Below, piece by piece: positions 23,353 through 32,082 of a DNA stretch of 36,197 nucleotides (position 1 is the stretch's first letter; every line of letters starts with the position of its first letter). The notes beneath the pieces were generated by a model. It was not told where the DNA came from, did no database searches, and saw only the letters and a list, made by a program, of their open reading frames with translations. The stretch is from Verrucomicrobia bacterium ADurb.Bin070. GTDB lineage: Bacteria; Verrucomicrobiota; Kiritimatiellia; RFP12; UBA1067. The stretch lies in NCBI GenBank assembly GCA_002071025.1, contig MWEJ01000005.1, positions 1-36,197 of the forward strand. The letters run 5' to 3'. The translations under genes and the position numbers were made by a program.

Positions 23353-24824
23353 CGCAGGCTGGCGTAGAGATTGTTGTTACGCTCAAACTGGCCGAAAAAA
23401 GTGTGGTCATCCTCGCCGAAGAAGAGATTGCCGCCGAGTTCTACGATCCAGTGGTCGTCGATCTTGTAACTGGCTTTGGGGCGCAGGTAGGCGTCGTGAT
23501 CAGTGGGCGAGAGGTAGAGAAAAACGCCGAGCTGAAGGTTCTGGCTCAGCAGCAGCTTGGTCAGACGCAGCGTGACGACCTGCCGGATTTCATCTGCCGC
23601 GCGCAGGCCATCGGGCAGGGTGCGCAGGTAGGCGTCGTGATCCAGCATCTGCTCGACGTAATACTGGATGCCGCCGGTGAGGTCGTGCGCCAACTCCTGC
23701 TCGTAGCCGATCAGGTAGCGCAACTCGCTGTTGCGGATGAAGGGGTCGTCGCCGGCGAGGTCGTCGGCTGAACGATACCAACCGGTCTCTAGGCTCAGGA
23801 TGCCCTTGGCGAAGGGACCGCGCCCGCTGGCGCCGAAGGCCTGCAGGCGCGGGAAGGCCGCGCGGCCGCTCTGCGGGTCGCTGCCGGCGGGGCTTTTCCA
23901 GAATCCGTCATAGGCGTAGGCCGCGATTTCGTAAGAGCCAAGGGTGCGGTAAAGGCGCGCCGCCCACTCGTCGTCGCGGAAGGTGTCGTCCGGCTTGTCG
24001 GCATGGACCGGGGCGTCGCGGCCCGCGCGGCGGCCGAGAGCGCCGTTCCAGTAGGAGATGCGGCGTCCGTCGATGAAGCGGTCGCTGTCGAAGCGCGGCG
24101 AGTAGATCAGGTCGAGATTGGCCCAGTCGCTGAAGAGCGAGGCCTTGAGCGAATCGGAGGGTGCCTTCAGGTATTCGTCGTCGCGCCCGATGAAATAGGA
24201 GTTCCAGTCTTTCGGGAAGAGGTCGTTGATGAAGAGCATGTCGCCCGTGCCCCAAGTGTTGACCTGGCGGCCGAGTTTCAGATCCAGGAAGTCGGCGGGG
24301 CGCAGAAGCAGATTCGCCTGGCGCAGATCGAGCCAACCGTCGCCGTCCTCCAGATCGATGTCGTGCTCATTGAGCACGGGGTCGTAAATGAAATCGCCGA
24401 CCACCTTGAGCGCCGCGCGTTCGCTTGCGCGGTCGAGCTGCATCTGCATGCGCGTCTCGCCGAGAGAGGCGGCCTTTTCATAAGGGTCGTCTTGCAAACG
24501 CGCGCCGCCGCGCACTTCCCAGAAGCCGCTCACGCCTGCGGGCAGAAGGCGCTCGCGCGGGGCCGCGAGCCGGGGCTCCGCGTCAGGCGCACCGAGGCCT
24601 GCCGGCAGAACCGGTTCGGACAGGGCGGCCGGCGCGTCCAAACCTGCGGGCAACACGGGTTCCCTCGGCTTGGGCGTGTCCAATCCAGCGGGCAGGGCGG
24701 GTTCCGGGCTGGCAGGCACGGCCGGCGCGAGACCGGCAGGCAGGGCGGGTTCTTGCGCCATTGAGGCCGACCCTACAAGCATGACACACAGAGATCCGGT
24801 CACATATCTCACAAAGCCGCTCAT
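23340..24824 (-). CDS. Outer-membrane beta-barrel protein (DUF1302-like)
   Basis: The protein is 494 aa with a signal peptide (cut near SASMA-QEP). It has a Pro-rich N-terminal linker with five copies of an EPxLPAGL unit (residues 25-98). The rest is alternating aromatic/polar strands typical of an outer-membrane barrel, ending in a C-terminal Phe (YASLRYGF), the BamA recognition end. The GRQVNTWGTGDMLFINDLFPKDW stretch is characteristic of barrels encoded next to MMPL-type exporters. It follows the LolA-like gene by 13 nt and is last in the RND > LolA-like > barrel operon. It may be the outer-membrane exit or acceptor of that system. The transported substrate is not evident. Confidence 0.82.
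   Translation of the reverse strand: MSGFVRYVTGSLCVMLVGSASMAQEPALPAGLAPAVPASPEPALPAGLDTPKPREPVLPAGLDAPAALSEPVLPAGLGAPDAEPRLAAPRERLLPAGVSGFWEVRGGARLQDDPYEKAASLGETRMQMQLDRASERAALKVVGDFIYDPVLNEHDIDLEDGDGWLDLRQANLLLRPADFLDLKLGRQVNTWGTGDMLFINDLFPKDWNSYFIGRDDEYLKAPSDSLKASLFSDWANLDLIYSPRFDSDRFIDGRRISYWNGALGRRAGRDAPVHADKPDDTFRDDEWAARLYRTLGSYEIAAYAYDGFWKSPAGSDPQSGRAAFPRLQAFGASGRGPFAKGILSLETGWYRSADDLAGDDPFIRNSELRYLIGYEQELAHDLTGGIQYYVEQMLDHDAYLRTLPDGLRAADEIRQVVTLRLTKLLLSQNLQLGVFLYLSPTDHDAYLRPKASYKIDDHWIVELGGNLFFGEDDHTFFGQFERNNNLYASLRYGF
24531..24752 (-). repeat. Five-copy EPxLPAGL-encoding repeat
   Basis: Five degenerate copies of an EPALPAGL/EPVLPAGL unit, spaced 14-21 residues apart, encode the Pro-rich linker just after the signal peptide of the barrel protein. 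Confidence 0.8.
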
Positions 24825-24837
24825 GTTCCTCCCTGGG

Positions 24838-25644
24838 TCACCGCAGTTTCGCGCGGGGCGGGTTACGCAGGTAGCGTTCGGTGAAAAGGTCTTCCTCCAG
24901 GCCGATGTTGTACTCGACCTTGACGTAGGAGATGGTCGTGCTGCTGCCGGAGCGCAGGTCTTTCATCGAGGACTTGGTGACCGTCGGAAAATCCTGAATC
25001 TGCTGCACCTCGAGCGCCTGGCCCTCGCGGATCTTCTGGCCCGTCGCGTCGTAGTATTCGACTTTGACCGGGATGAAGCTGCTTTTGTGCACCCAGATCT
25101 TGTAGGAGGCGAACTCCACGCTCTTGGGATCTTTGGGCGTGTTCTTCAGGACGTAGTAGGTGTCGGTGGTCTCGGCCAGCTCGTGGTTGTCATCGTCGGG
25201 GTTGCGCCCCGAGACATCCTCGTAGAAAAAGTCGGAACCCACGAAGCTGGTGCGTTTGTCGGAGGCCGCGATGCGCTTGACCAGGTTGAGGCCGGGCAGG
25301 TAGAGCCAGCGGTCGTCATCCTTGCCCACACGCTTGTGGACCAGGTAGGCGGTCTTGTGCACGTCCGCGGGACGTTCGAAATAGACGTACATCTTCTGGT
25401 CGCCGGTGAAGGTGTCGGTGGTGTCGCCCGCGGGTTCGAGGTCGAGCCGCAGGATCGTGAACTCGCGCGTGCGCTGGCGTCCCTGCGCGTCCACGATCAC
25501 CATCGAGACTTTGGCGCGTCCGCTGCGGCCCTGATAATGGGCGGCGCGGTTAGCCTTGGCGACAATCTCGTCGACAGAGGGGGCGCCTTGCGCCAGCGCG
25601 AAACCGGCGGACAGGGCGAGCAGGGCGGTTACGGTGCGCGTCAT
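24838..25644 (-). CDS. LolA-like outer-membrane lipoprotein-sorting protein
   Basis: The protein is 268 aa with a signal peptide (ends near GFALA-QGA). The mature part is the open beta-barrel LolA-like fold: SVDEIVAKANRAAHYQGRSG, then KMYVYFERPADVHKTAYLVHK, DDRWLYLPGLNLVKRIAA, SFVGSDFFYEDVSGRN and WVHKSSFIPVKVEYYD, all typical of the family found beside HAE3/MMPL exporters. It probably carries a lipid or lipidated substrate across the periplasm between the RND transporter and the barrel. Its ATG overlaps the stop of the transporter gene by 4 nt (ATGA), with AAAGGAGA as ribosome site inside the upstream gene, so the two are translationally coupled. Confidence 0.9.
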   Translation of the reverse strand: MTRTVTALLALSAGFALAQGAPSVDEIVAKANRAAHYQGRSGRAKVSMVIVDAQGRQRTREFTILRLDLEPAGDTTDTFTGDQKMYVYFERPADVHKTAYLVHKRVGKDDDRWLYLPGLNLVKRIAASDKRTSFVGSDFFYEDVSGRNPDDDNHELAETTDTYYVLKNTPKDPKSVEFASYKIWVHKSSFIPVKVEYYDATGQKIREGQALEVQQIQDFPTVTKSSMKDLRSGSSTTISYVKVEYNIGLEEDLFTERYLRNPPRAKLR

Positions 25645-28574
25645 GGGGTCTCCTTTGTTTTGTCAGACAGGTCGGACGGGTCAGACAGGTTGGACGGTTT
25701 CATAAGGCAAGCTTTGCGCCGGCCGTTGAGGACGCAGAGGAGCGCGACCAGGGCGATGCAGGCCAGGCTCGCGTAAGACACCGTAGTCCAAGCGACATCG
25801 GCGAAGAGCTGGACGTTGAGCGCCACGGTCAGCACGCCGGCGGCCGCTGCGAAGAAGCAGGTGCCACAGCGGCACATGAAGGCCGCGCCGTCTTTCGGGA
25901 AGAGGCGGCTCTCCAGCAGGCGGATCAGCGCGGGCAGCAGGAAGAGCGTGGTGACGCCCGCGAAGAGAAGAATCGCGGCGATAAAGGTCCCGACCGTTTT
26001 GTAAGGGACCAGCGGTGCGGCCAGAAGCGGCAGGAAACCCATGCCGATGACGATAACGTTGCGGGTAATGGCGCGCGCCGGCTCGCCGAACATCGGGCCG
26101 GACGCCGCCTGCCATGATCCGTAGCGGGCCTGCATCTCTTTCGCGCGCGAGATGAAATGGATCGCGTAGTCCACGGCCATGCCGAGACTCAGCGCAGAGA
26201 GCACCGCCACCGGCATGTCGTAATCCTTGCCCACGATACCGATCAGGCCGTAGATCAGGCCGATCGTCACGGTCAGCGGCAACATGGAGAGGAACCCCCA
26301 GAGCGCCGAGCGGAAGAGGATGATCATCATGAACCAGACCGCAGCGAAACTGCCGAGGAAGGAGATCAGCATGCCGTTGACCATCTTGGCCTGCCAAATC
26401 ACATTGATGTAGGTGAGGCCGAACCACTCGGCTTCGATACCCAGCGGCGGCGGGTTGTCCGCCATGTAGGCCTCGACCGCCGCGACGATCACCTTCATGT
26501 CGCGGTTGTCGCCGCTCTTCTGCTGGACCCAGAGGCTGGCGTCGCGCCACGTGTCGGTGCGCACGAAGTGCGCGAGGTCATGCGGGCGGTGCGAGCTTTC
26601 GTACTGCATGACCGTTTGCGCGACACCTTCGCGGGTGTCGGGGATGCGGTAGTACTCGGGCTTGCCCGCCATGAGTTCACGATAGACGGTGCGCACGAGG
26701 TCGGCGATCGAGTTGCTCTTGCCCACGAGCAGCCGGCCGTCGGGGCTGCGCACGGTCAGCAGGTGATCTTGCAAGGCGGCTATCCAGCGCAGCGCGGCGG
26801 GGTCCTTGAATGTCTGACCGCTCTGCGCTTGCGCACTGACAAAGAGGCCGGCGGCGTCCCAGGCATCAAACAACGCGTCCGGTGCGGCTTCGGTCTGCTG
26901 CGCGACGAAAGTCTGAAGCTGATTGAAGAAAGCATCGCGGTCCGCCGCGCTCCGGTCCAGCGCCTCAGCTTTGCCTTTGAGCGCGGCGAAGATCGTTTCC
27001 GCGCCGTTCACGCCTTCGGCCTTCAGTCCGATCAGGCGGCGCCGCATCGGCTCGGCGAACGCGGCGCTCATGTGAGGCGGCACAGGCAGTTGCGCGGCCG
27101 GACGCAGCGCGAGGTAACCCATGTAGGTGCCGCCGAAATGGTCGTTGAGCACCTTGTCGGCCACGCGGATTGGATGGGCCGGCTTGAACCATTTGACCGG
27201 GTTGTCGTTGATGACGATACGGCTGATGCCCCAGACGGCGAGCAGGATCAACAGCAGCGTGCCGGCCAGAATCGGCTTGGCAGAGCGGAAGGTGCCGTGT
27301 CCCACACGGCGCAGCACGCGGGTCATGAGCGAGTGCGACTCCGCTTCGGCGTTGTGCTCAGTGAGGCCGAAATTCTCCAGCGCCTCCGGCTTGATGAACA
27401 TCACTGAAGCGGGGATAAAGGTGATGGTCCATATCCACGCCACCATCACGCCGATGGCGATGAAGATGCCGAAGACCTGTACCGGCGGGATCGGGGTCAG
27501 GGCCAGCGAGAGGAATCCGACCGCCGTGGTGAGGCTGGTGTACAGCATGGGCGTGAACAGGGTATCCATGACATGTCGGATGGCTGTCGCGCGGTCTTTG
27601 CTCTCCTGGTAGCGGTCGAAGAATTCAGAGAGGATGTGGATCGCGTCCAGCACGGCGATCGGCATGATGAAGATCGGGATCATGCTGCTCATGATGTGGA
27701 TCGTGTGGCCTGTGGCGACCAGCAGCGCCATGGTTACGATGCAGCTCACGACCGCGACGATCAGTGGCGCGATGATCAGGGCCAGCTTGCGGAAAAAAAG
27801 CAGCAGCAGCAGGAAGATGATCAGCATGGCGGTTGGCGCAGAGATCGCCATCTGCTTGAACATCTCCACGCCGAACGTGTCCTCGGCCACCGGCAATCCG
27901 GTGATGTGGTAGTCGTCGCCGGAGACGAAGGTCGCGATCTTATCTCTGAGCCGACGGGCGACCGCGTACGAGAGGTGCTTGTCGGTGAGCGGAATGTAGA
28001 GGGCCAGCGCTTGACCGTCTTCCGAGACGAGCGTGCCTTTCATGAAGGGCAGGTTCATGGCCTTGTCGCGCACCGCGCGCGCAGCCTCCGGGGTGGCGGG
28101 CGGCTCGGGCATCAGCCACTCGAAGCTGACGCTGCCGAGTCCGCCCTGCTCGACATTATCCACCGTGGACGGCGCGATGATGTCGATCTCGATGACCCCG
28201 GCCTGGGGATCTTCCGGCTTGCCGATCGCCGCGCCGTGCAAGGTCTTGGCGTATTCGGTCAGCGTGTGAACGTCGCGCAACGTGGCGGGATTGAAAACAT
28301 AGTCGGGCGCGCGGGTGTTGACCACGCCCACGACCAGCATGTCGGAGAGCGCGAACTCCTTTTTCTTCGCATTGTGAAAAACGCGCACGTGCTCCTCGGG
28401 GGAGAGCATGTTCTCCGGGTCGGTATCGATTTTCGCGCCGTGCAGGAAAGGGAAGACCGAGGGCGCGACGGTGGGCAACGCCGCAAGCAGCAGCATGGCC
28501 ACTGTCGAGCCGGCCATCAGCCACGTCACGGCGGCAGGACGCCTGACGCAGAAAGCCATCATTTTTCGCATCAT
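25641..28574 (-). CDS. HAE3/MMPL-type RND transporter
   Basis: This large inner-membrane exporter (977 aa) has the duplicated RND layout: one N-terminal helix, a large periplasmic loop, a helix bundle (TAMLIIFLLLLLFFRKLALI, then SSMIPIFIMPIAVLDAIHIL), a second loop and a second bundle (ALSLGMAVDYAIHFISRAKEM). The conserved acidic positions are in VLDAIH and MAVDYAIH. HAE3 members such as HpnN move hopanoids or other lipids using proton motive force. I chose ATG 28574 because GGAGGAGG lies 8 nt upstream; the start at 28607 lacks a site. It overlaps the LolA-like gene by ATGA. It starts 43 nt after the CoA-disulfide reductase-like gene and may share its transcript. Its last codons lie in an 18-bp tandem repeat. 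Confidence 0.92.
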   Translation of the reverse strand: MMRKMMAFCVRRPAAVTWLMAGSTVAMLLLAALPTVAPSVFPFLHGAKIDTDPENMLSPEEHVRVFHNAKKKEFALSDMLVVGVVNTRAPDYVFNPATLRDVHTLTEYAKTLHGAAIGKPEDPQAGVIEIDIIAPSTVDNVEQGGLGSVSFEWLMPEPPATPEAARAVRDKAMNLPFMKGTLVSEDGQALALYIPLTDKHLSYAVARRLRDKIATFVSGDDYHITGLPVAEDTFGVEMFKQMAISAPTAMLIIFLLLLLFFRKLALIIAPLIVAVVSCIVTMALLVATGHTIHIMSSMIPIFIMPIAVLDAIHILSEFFDRYQESKDRATAIRHVMDTLFTPMLYTSLTTAVGFLSLALTPIPPVQVFGIFIAIGVMVAWIWTITFIPASVMFIKPEALENFGLTEHNAEAESHSLMTRVLRRVGHGTFRSAKPILAGTLLLILLAVWGISRIVINDNPVKWFKPAHPIRVADKVLNDHFGGTYMGYLALRPAAQLPVPPHMSAAFAEPMRRRLIGLKAEGVNGAETIFAALKGKAEALDRSAADRDAFFNQLQTFVAQQTEAAPDALFDAWDAAGLFVSAQAQSGQTFKDPAALRWIAALQDHLLTVRSPDGRLLVGKSNSIADLVRTVYRELMAGKPEYYRIPDTREGVAQTVMQYESSHRPHDLAHFVRTDTWRDASLWVQQKSGDNRDMKVIVAAVEAYMADNPPPLGIEAEWFGLTYINVIWQAKMVNGMLISFLGSFAAVWFMMIILFRSALWGFLSMLPLTVTIGLIYGLIGIVGKDYDMPVAVLSALSLGMAVDYAIHFISRAKEMQARYGSWQAASGPMFGEPARAITRNVIVIGMGFLPLLAAPLVPYKTVGTFIAAILLFAGVTTLFLLPALIRLLESRLFPKDGAAFMCRCGTCFFAAAAGVLTVALNVQLFADVAWTTVSYASLACIALVALLCVLNGRRKACLMKPSNLSDPSDLSDKTKETP
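25662..25697. repeat. 18-bp tandem repeat at the end of the RND gene
   Basis: GTCAGACAGGTCGGACGG (25662-25679) is followed directly by GTCAGACAGGTTGGACGG (25680-25697), one mismatch. It encodes the Ser/Asp-rich tail (NLSDPSDLSD) of the transporter. Confidence 0.75.
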
Positions 28575-28617
28575 CTTCGGAGCCTCCTCCGGTATGTGTT
28601 GTCCCATCGTCAGCCCG

Positions 28618-30318
28618 TTATTTCTCCAGATCGTAGGGCCATGTGACCAAGCCGCCGTCGAGCACGCGGACGTCGGAGTAACCGGCGCCGCACAAAATGC
28701 GCGCGGCCTCGTAGCCGCGCAGCGAGATCTTGCAGAACGCGACTACCGGACGGTCGCGCGGCACCTCGTTTAGCCGTGCGCGTAGCGCGCCGAGCGGGAT
28801 GAAGAGCGAACCGGGCAGGCGCATGGTCTTGAACTCGTCCGGGGTACGCACGTCAAGCAGGGCCGGGGGATTTTCTGAACGCAGCTCGGCATGCAACTCG
28901 GCAGCAGAAACGCCCTTGAGCATGCCGTCCAGCTTGTTGCGCATCACATCCGCCGCAGTCAGGATATTGTCCACCGCAGGAGAAAAGGGCGGTGCGTAGC
29001 AGAGGTCGGCGTGCGCGAGCTGGTCGACCGTCATGCCGGCGGTGAGCGCCATCGCGGCGACGTCGATCCGCTTGTCGCCCGCGCCGGGGCCGACTGCCTG
29101 CGCGCCGAGCAGCCGGCGCGTCGCGCGGTCGGCGATCAGCTTCAGGATCAGCAGCCGCGCATCCGGCATGAAGTGCGCCTTGTCCGGGGCGGGGGTGAGC
29201 GTCACGGCGACATCGTAGCCGGCCGCGCGTGCCTCGCGCTCGGTCAGGCCGGTGCACGCCACGCAGAAATCGAAGACCTTGCAGACCGCGCTGCCCAGCA
29301 CGCCGGGGAATTCATCCGCGATGCCGCAGATATGGTTGGCGGCCACGCGCCCCTGCTTGTTGGCGGTCGATCCCAGCGGGATGAAGGCGGGTTGGCCGGT
29401 CATCAGGTGGTTGACCGCCACGCAGTCGCCTGCCGCGTAAATGTCGGGGTCGGAGGTTTGCATGTGGCGGTTGACGGCGATGGCGCGCGTGCGCTCGCAG
29501 ATCGCCAGGCCGGCGTCGCGCGCCAGATCGGTGTTGGGGCGCACGCCGATCGAGAGGATCACCATATCGGCGGGCAGGGTGCCGGCCGTGGTCTGCACCG
29601 CGCCCACGCGGCGGTCGTCGCCCGGCCTGCCGAGGATCGCCTCCACGCCGGAGCCGGTCATCACGCGCACGCCCTTGGCCTCCATGTGCTTTTCGACGAG
29701 GCGCGCCATGTGCGCGTCGAGCATCGTGAGGATCTGGTCCAGTTTTTCAACGACGGTCACGCGGCAGCCGTGCTCGGCCAGCGCCTCGGTCATCTCCACG
29801 CCGATCAGGCCGCCGCCGACAACCACAACGTCTTTGGCCCGCGTTTCGGCGAGCGCCGCCTTGATCCCTTCGGCGTCTTCCACCTCGTGCAGGGTGTACA
29901 CGCCGAGCTTGTCCACGCCGGGCAGCGGCGGCTTGACCGGCCGCGCGCCGGTGCAGAGCACCAGTTTGTCGTAGGCGAGCCATTCGGTCGGCTCGGTGCC
30001 GCCGGCCGGAGCCACGCCGACACGCTTCTTTGCGCGGTCGATGCGCAGCGCCACGGTCGCGTTGCGGACCTTCACGTTTTTGACTTTGCCGAAGAAAACA
30101 GGGTCGCGCACCACGCCGACCGGCGTGCTCATCAGCTCCCTCTGCTCCTTGACCACGCCCGAGACGTAGTAAGGAAGCCCGCAGCCCGCATATGAAAGCA
30201 GATGCCCTTGCTCGATGACTGTGACGTCGGCCTGAGGGGTCATGCGGATGACACGCGACGCGACTTTCGGCCCGGCGGCCACGCCGCCGATGACAATGAT
30301 TTTCAATTCTGGCTTCAT
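28618..30318 (-). CDS. CoA-disulfide reductase-like oxidoreductase fused to rhodanese
   Basis: The protein is 566 aa. The N-terminal FAD site is VIGGVAAGPKVASR. The active-site cysteine is C46 in SYAGCGLPYY, the CoADR/Nox-type single-Cys redox centre. A second Rossmann site binds NAD(P)H (VVVVGGGLIGVEM), and YAAGDCVAV is the third FAD contact. The C-terminal 110 residues are a rhodanese domain with loop CKISLR and catalytic C529. Such fusions (CoADR-Rhd/Npsr type) reduce CoA disulfide, persulfides or polysulfide with NADH and pass sulfane sulfur to the rhodanese. The ribosome site GGAGGGGA lies just before ATG 30318. It is downstream of prfC by 137 nt and probably upstream of the RND operon. 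A role in sulfur or thiol redox balance is inferred from the fusion. Confidence 0.92.
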   Translation of the reverse strand: MKPELKIIVIGGVAAGPKVASRVIRMTPQADVTVIEQGHLLSYAGCGLPYYVSGVVKEQRELMSTPVGVVRDPVFFGKVKNVKVRNATVALRIDRAKKRVGVAPAGGTEPTEWLAYDKLVLCTGARPVKPPLPGVDKLGVYTLHEVEDAEGIKAALAETRAKDVVVVGGGLIGVEMTEALAEHGCRVTVVEKLDQILTMLDAHMARLVEKHMEAKGVRVMTGSGVEAILGRPGDDRRVGAVQTTAGTLPADMVILSIGVRPNTDLARDAGLAICERTRAIAVNRHMQTSDPDIYAAGDCVAVNHLMTGQPAFIPLGSTANKQGRVAANHICGIADEFPGVLGSAVCKVFDFCVACTGLTEREARAAGYDVAVTLTPAPDKAHFMPDARLLILKLIADRATRRLLGAQAVGPGAGDKRIDVAAMALTAGMTVDQLAHADLCYAPPFSPAVDNILTAADVMRNKLDGMLKGVSAAELHAELRSENPPALLDVRTPDEFKTMRLPGSLFIPLGALRARLNEVPRDRPVVAFCKISLRGYEAARILCGAGYSDVRVLDGGLVTWPYDLEK

Positions 30319-30329
30319 TATACTCCCCT

Positions 30330-30394
30330 CCTCTTTATCCCCATTCTATCAGGCTCTGTGTCAGACGGGAATGAGATCTTTGACCTCTTTATCC
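30330..30394 (-). promoter_or_regulatory. Promoter region with paired 11-bp direct repeats
   Basis: On the minus strand GGATAAAGAGG occurs twice (complements of 30330-30340 and 30384-30394), 54 nt apart. A TAGAAT -10-like hexamer (complement of 30343-30348) lies between them, upstream of the CoADR-rhodanese gene. No good -35 is seen, which fits a promoter needing an activator bound at the outer repeat. Confidence 0.35.
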
Positions 30395-30406
30395 ACAAGA
30401 AGAGGT
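30383..30406. repeat. Weak hairpin downstream of prfC
   Basis: ACCTCTT (30383-30389) and AAGAGGT (30400-30406) form a 7-bp stem with a 10-nt loop, 50 nt past the prfC stop. No T-run follows on the minus strand, so termination is doubtful. Confidence 0.3.
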
Positions 30407-30433
30407 GGCGGTCATTCAATCAGGAGGTGGCGC

Positions 30434-30490
30434 ATGAACGTGATGGAGCGTGTGGTCATGCGTCGCTGTCGGCGCTGTCTCGACGGATGA
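30434..30490 (+). CDS. Possible 18-aa small ORF
   Basis: ATG 30434 is preceded by a perfect AGGAGG at 30422-30427 (spacing 6). The frame reads MNVMERVVMRRCRRCLDG and stops at 30490, overlapping the 3' end of prfC on the other strand. Only the strong ribosome site supports it. No promoter is evident and chance is likely. Confidence 0.2.
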   Translation: MNVMERVVMRRCRRCLDG

Positions 30491-32072
30491 CGGCAGGCAG
30501 CCGGGACAGGCGCACGTCCGGGTTCTTTTCGGAGAAGTAGTTCAATTCCCAGTCGGACGTGAAGAGCGCGGCGGTCCGGCCTGCGGAATCCGTTGCGAGG
30601 CGGCATCCGGTCGGCAGTTTGCGTTCGCGGATGGCCGCGTGGCCGACATCCTCGGGGTTGACCCAGCGGATGATGCGCCAAGGCATGGGTTCGAGGCGCG
30701 ACGCCGCGCCGTATTCACTTTCCAGACGGTATTGGAGCACATCGAACTGCAAGACGCCGACCGCGCCGAGGAGGGGGACATTCTGCACCGAGTCCGCGAG
30801 CGCAAAGGCCTGAACCGCGCCCTCCTGCAGCAGGTGTTCCAGCCCGGTCCGGAACCGCTTGTACGCGGAGCTGGCCGGATTGTGCAGCAGGGCGAAACAT
30901 TCGGGCGGGAACTGCGGCAGCGGGTCAAAGGTCAAGCCCTCCTCTTCCGACAGCGTGTCTCCGATGCCGAACACGCCGTGTCCAACCAGACCGATCACGT
31001 CGCCGGGATAGGCGGTGTCCACGGTCTCGCGGTCGCGTCCGAACACGCGGTGCGAACTGGCGAGCCGCAGCGACTTGCCGGAACGCGGATGGAAGACTTT
31101 CATGTCGCGCGTGAAGACGCCGGAACAGACGCGCAAAAAGGCGATCTGGTCGCGGTGCTTCGGATCCATGTTCGACTGGATCTTGAAAATGAAACCGGAA
31201 AAAGCCGGGTGCCGGGGCGCGATCAGGCCTTTGCTGGAGCGGCGCGGGCGGGGCGGAGGGGCATAGTCCAGAAAGGCATCGAGCAGCAGGTGCACGCCAA
31301 AATTGTTGATCGCGCTGCCGAAAAAGACCGGCGTCATGTCGCCGGACGCAACCAGTGCCGGATCGAGCCGCTCGCCGGCCGCGTCGAGCATCTCAAGCTG
31401 CTCCAGCAGCGCGGCATAGGTCGTTTGCGAGAGACGTTCGCGAACCTGCGTGTCGCTGACGTCATGCACGGCGACGGGCGAACGGTAGGCGCCGCCTGGC
31501 GTGCGTTCGAAAAAATGCGCCTGGCGCCGCTGCCGGTCATAGACGCCGCGGAATTCGGGGCCGTCGCCCAGCGGCCAGTTCATGGCGCAGACGTGGATCT
31601 GGAGCGTCTGCTCGAGCTCGTCGATGATGGCGAGCGGATCGCGCGCCGGGCGGTCGAACTTGTTGACAAAGGTGAAGATCGGAATGCCCCGCAGCCGGCA
31701 CATTTCGAAGAGCTTGAGGGTCTGGCTCTCGATGCCCTTGGCGGCGTCGATGACCATGACCACGGCGTCAACGGCCATGAGCACGCGGTAGGTGTCTTCG
31801 GAGAAATCCCGGTGGCCGGGCGTGTCGAGCAGGTTGATGCAAAAGTCGCGGTACTCGAACTGAAGGACCGTGGAGCTGACCGAGATGCCTCGCTGTTTCT
31901 CCAGTTCCATCCAGTCTGACGTGGTGGCGCTTTGCGCCTTGCGCGCCGTGACGGATCCCGCCAGTTGAACCGCACCCCCGTAAAGCAGAAATTTTTCGGT
32001 CAAGGTGGTCTTGCCCGCGTCCGGGTGCGAAATGATGGCGAATGTCCGTCGCCGCGCGATCTCGTGTTCCAT
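30456..32072 (-). CDS. prfC: Peptide chain release factor 3 (RF3)
   Basis: This translational GTPase (538 aa) removes RF1/RF2 from the ribosome after peptide release. G-domain motifs are all present: G1 SHPDAGKTT, G3 DTPGHRDF, G4 NKFD and G5-like SAINN. The RF3-specific ARRRTFAIISHPDAGKTT start and the C-terminal FALADSVQNVPLLGAVG and GVLQFDVLQYRLE segments match the family. I chose ATG 32072 by fit to the family N-terminus. No ribosome site precedes it. Instead a consensus promoter ends about 10 nt upstream, so the mRNA may be nearly leaderless. The upstream TTG at 32111 lies inside the -35 box. Confidence 0.95.
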   Translation of the reverse strand: MEHEIARRRTFAIISHPDAGKTTLTEKFLLYGGAVQLAGSVTARKAQSATTSDWMELEKQRGISVSSTVLQFEYRDFCINLLDTPGHRDFSEDTYRVLMAVDAVVMVIDAAKGIESQTLKLFEMCRLRGIPIFTFVNKFDRPARDPLAIIDELEQTLQIHVCAMNWPLGDGPEFRGVYDRQRRQAHFFERTPGGAYRSPVAVHDVSDTQVRERLSQTTYAALLEQLEMLDAAGERLDPALVASGDMTPVFFGSAINNFGVHLLLDAFLDYAPPPRPRRSSKGLIAPRHPAFSGFIFKIQSNMDPKHRDQIAFLRVCSGVFTRDMKVFHPRSGKSLRLASSHRVFGRDRETVDTAYPGDVIGLVGHGVFGIGDTLSEEEGLTFDPLPQFPPECFALLHNPASSAYKRFRTGLEHLLQEGAVQAFALADSVQNVPLLGAVGVLQFDVLQYRLESEYGAASRLEPMPWRIIRWVNPEDVGHAAIRERKLPTGCRLATDSAGRTAALFTSDWELNYFSEKNPDVRLSRLPAVIRRDSADSDA

Positions 32073-32082
32073 GAGGGGGCGT

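Noticed and set aside
26157-27407. 416-aa plus-strand frame opposite the RND transporter
   Set aside because: Asp/His/Arg-rich antisense frame without a ribosome site or domain.
30383-30406. Strong terminator for prfC
   Set aside because: The stem is only 7 bp with a 10-nt loop and no T-run on the minus strand.
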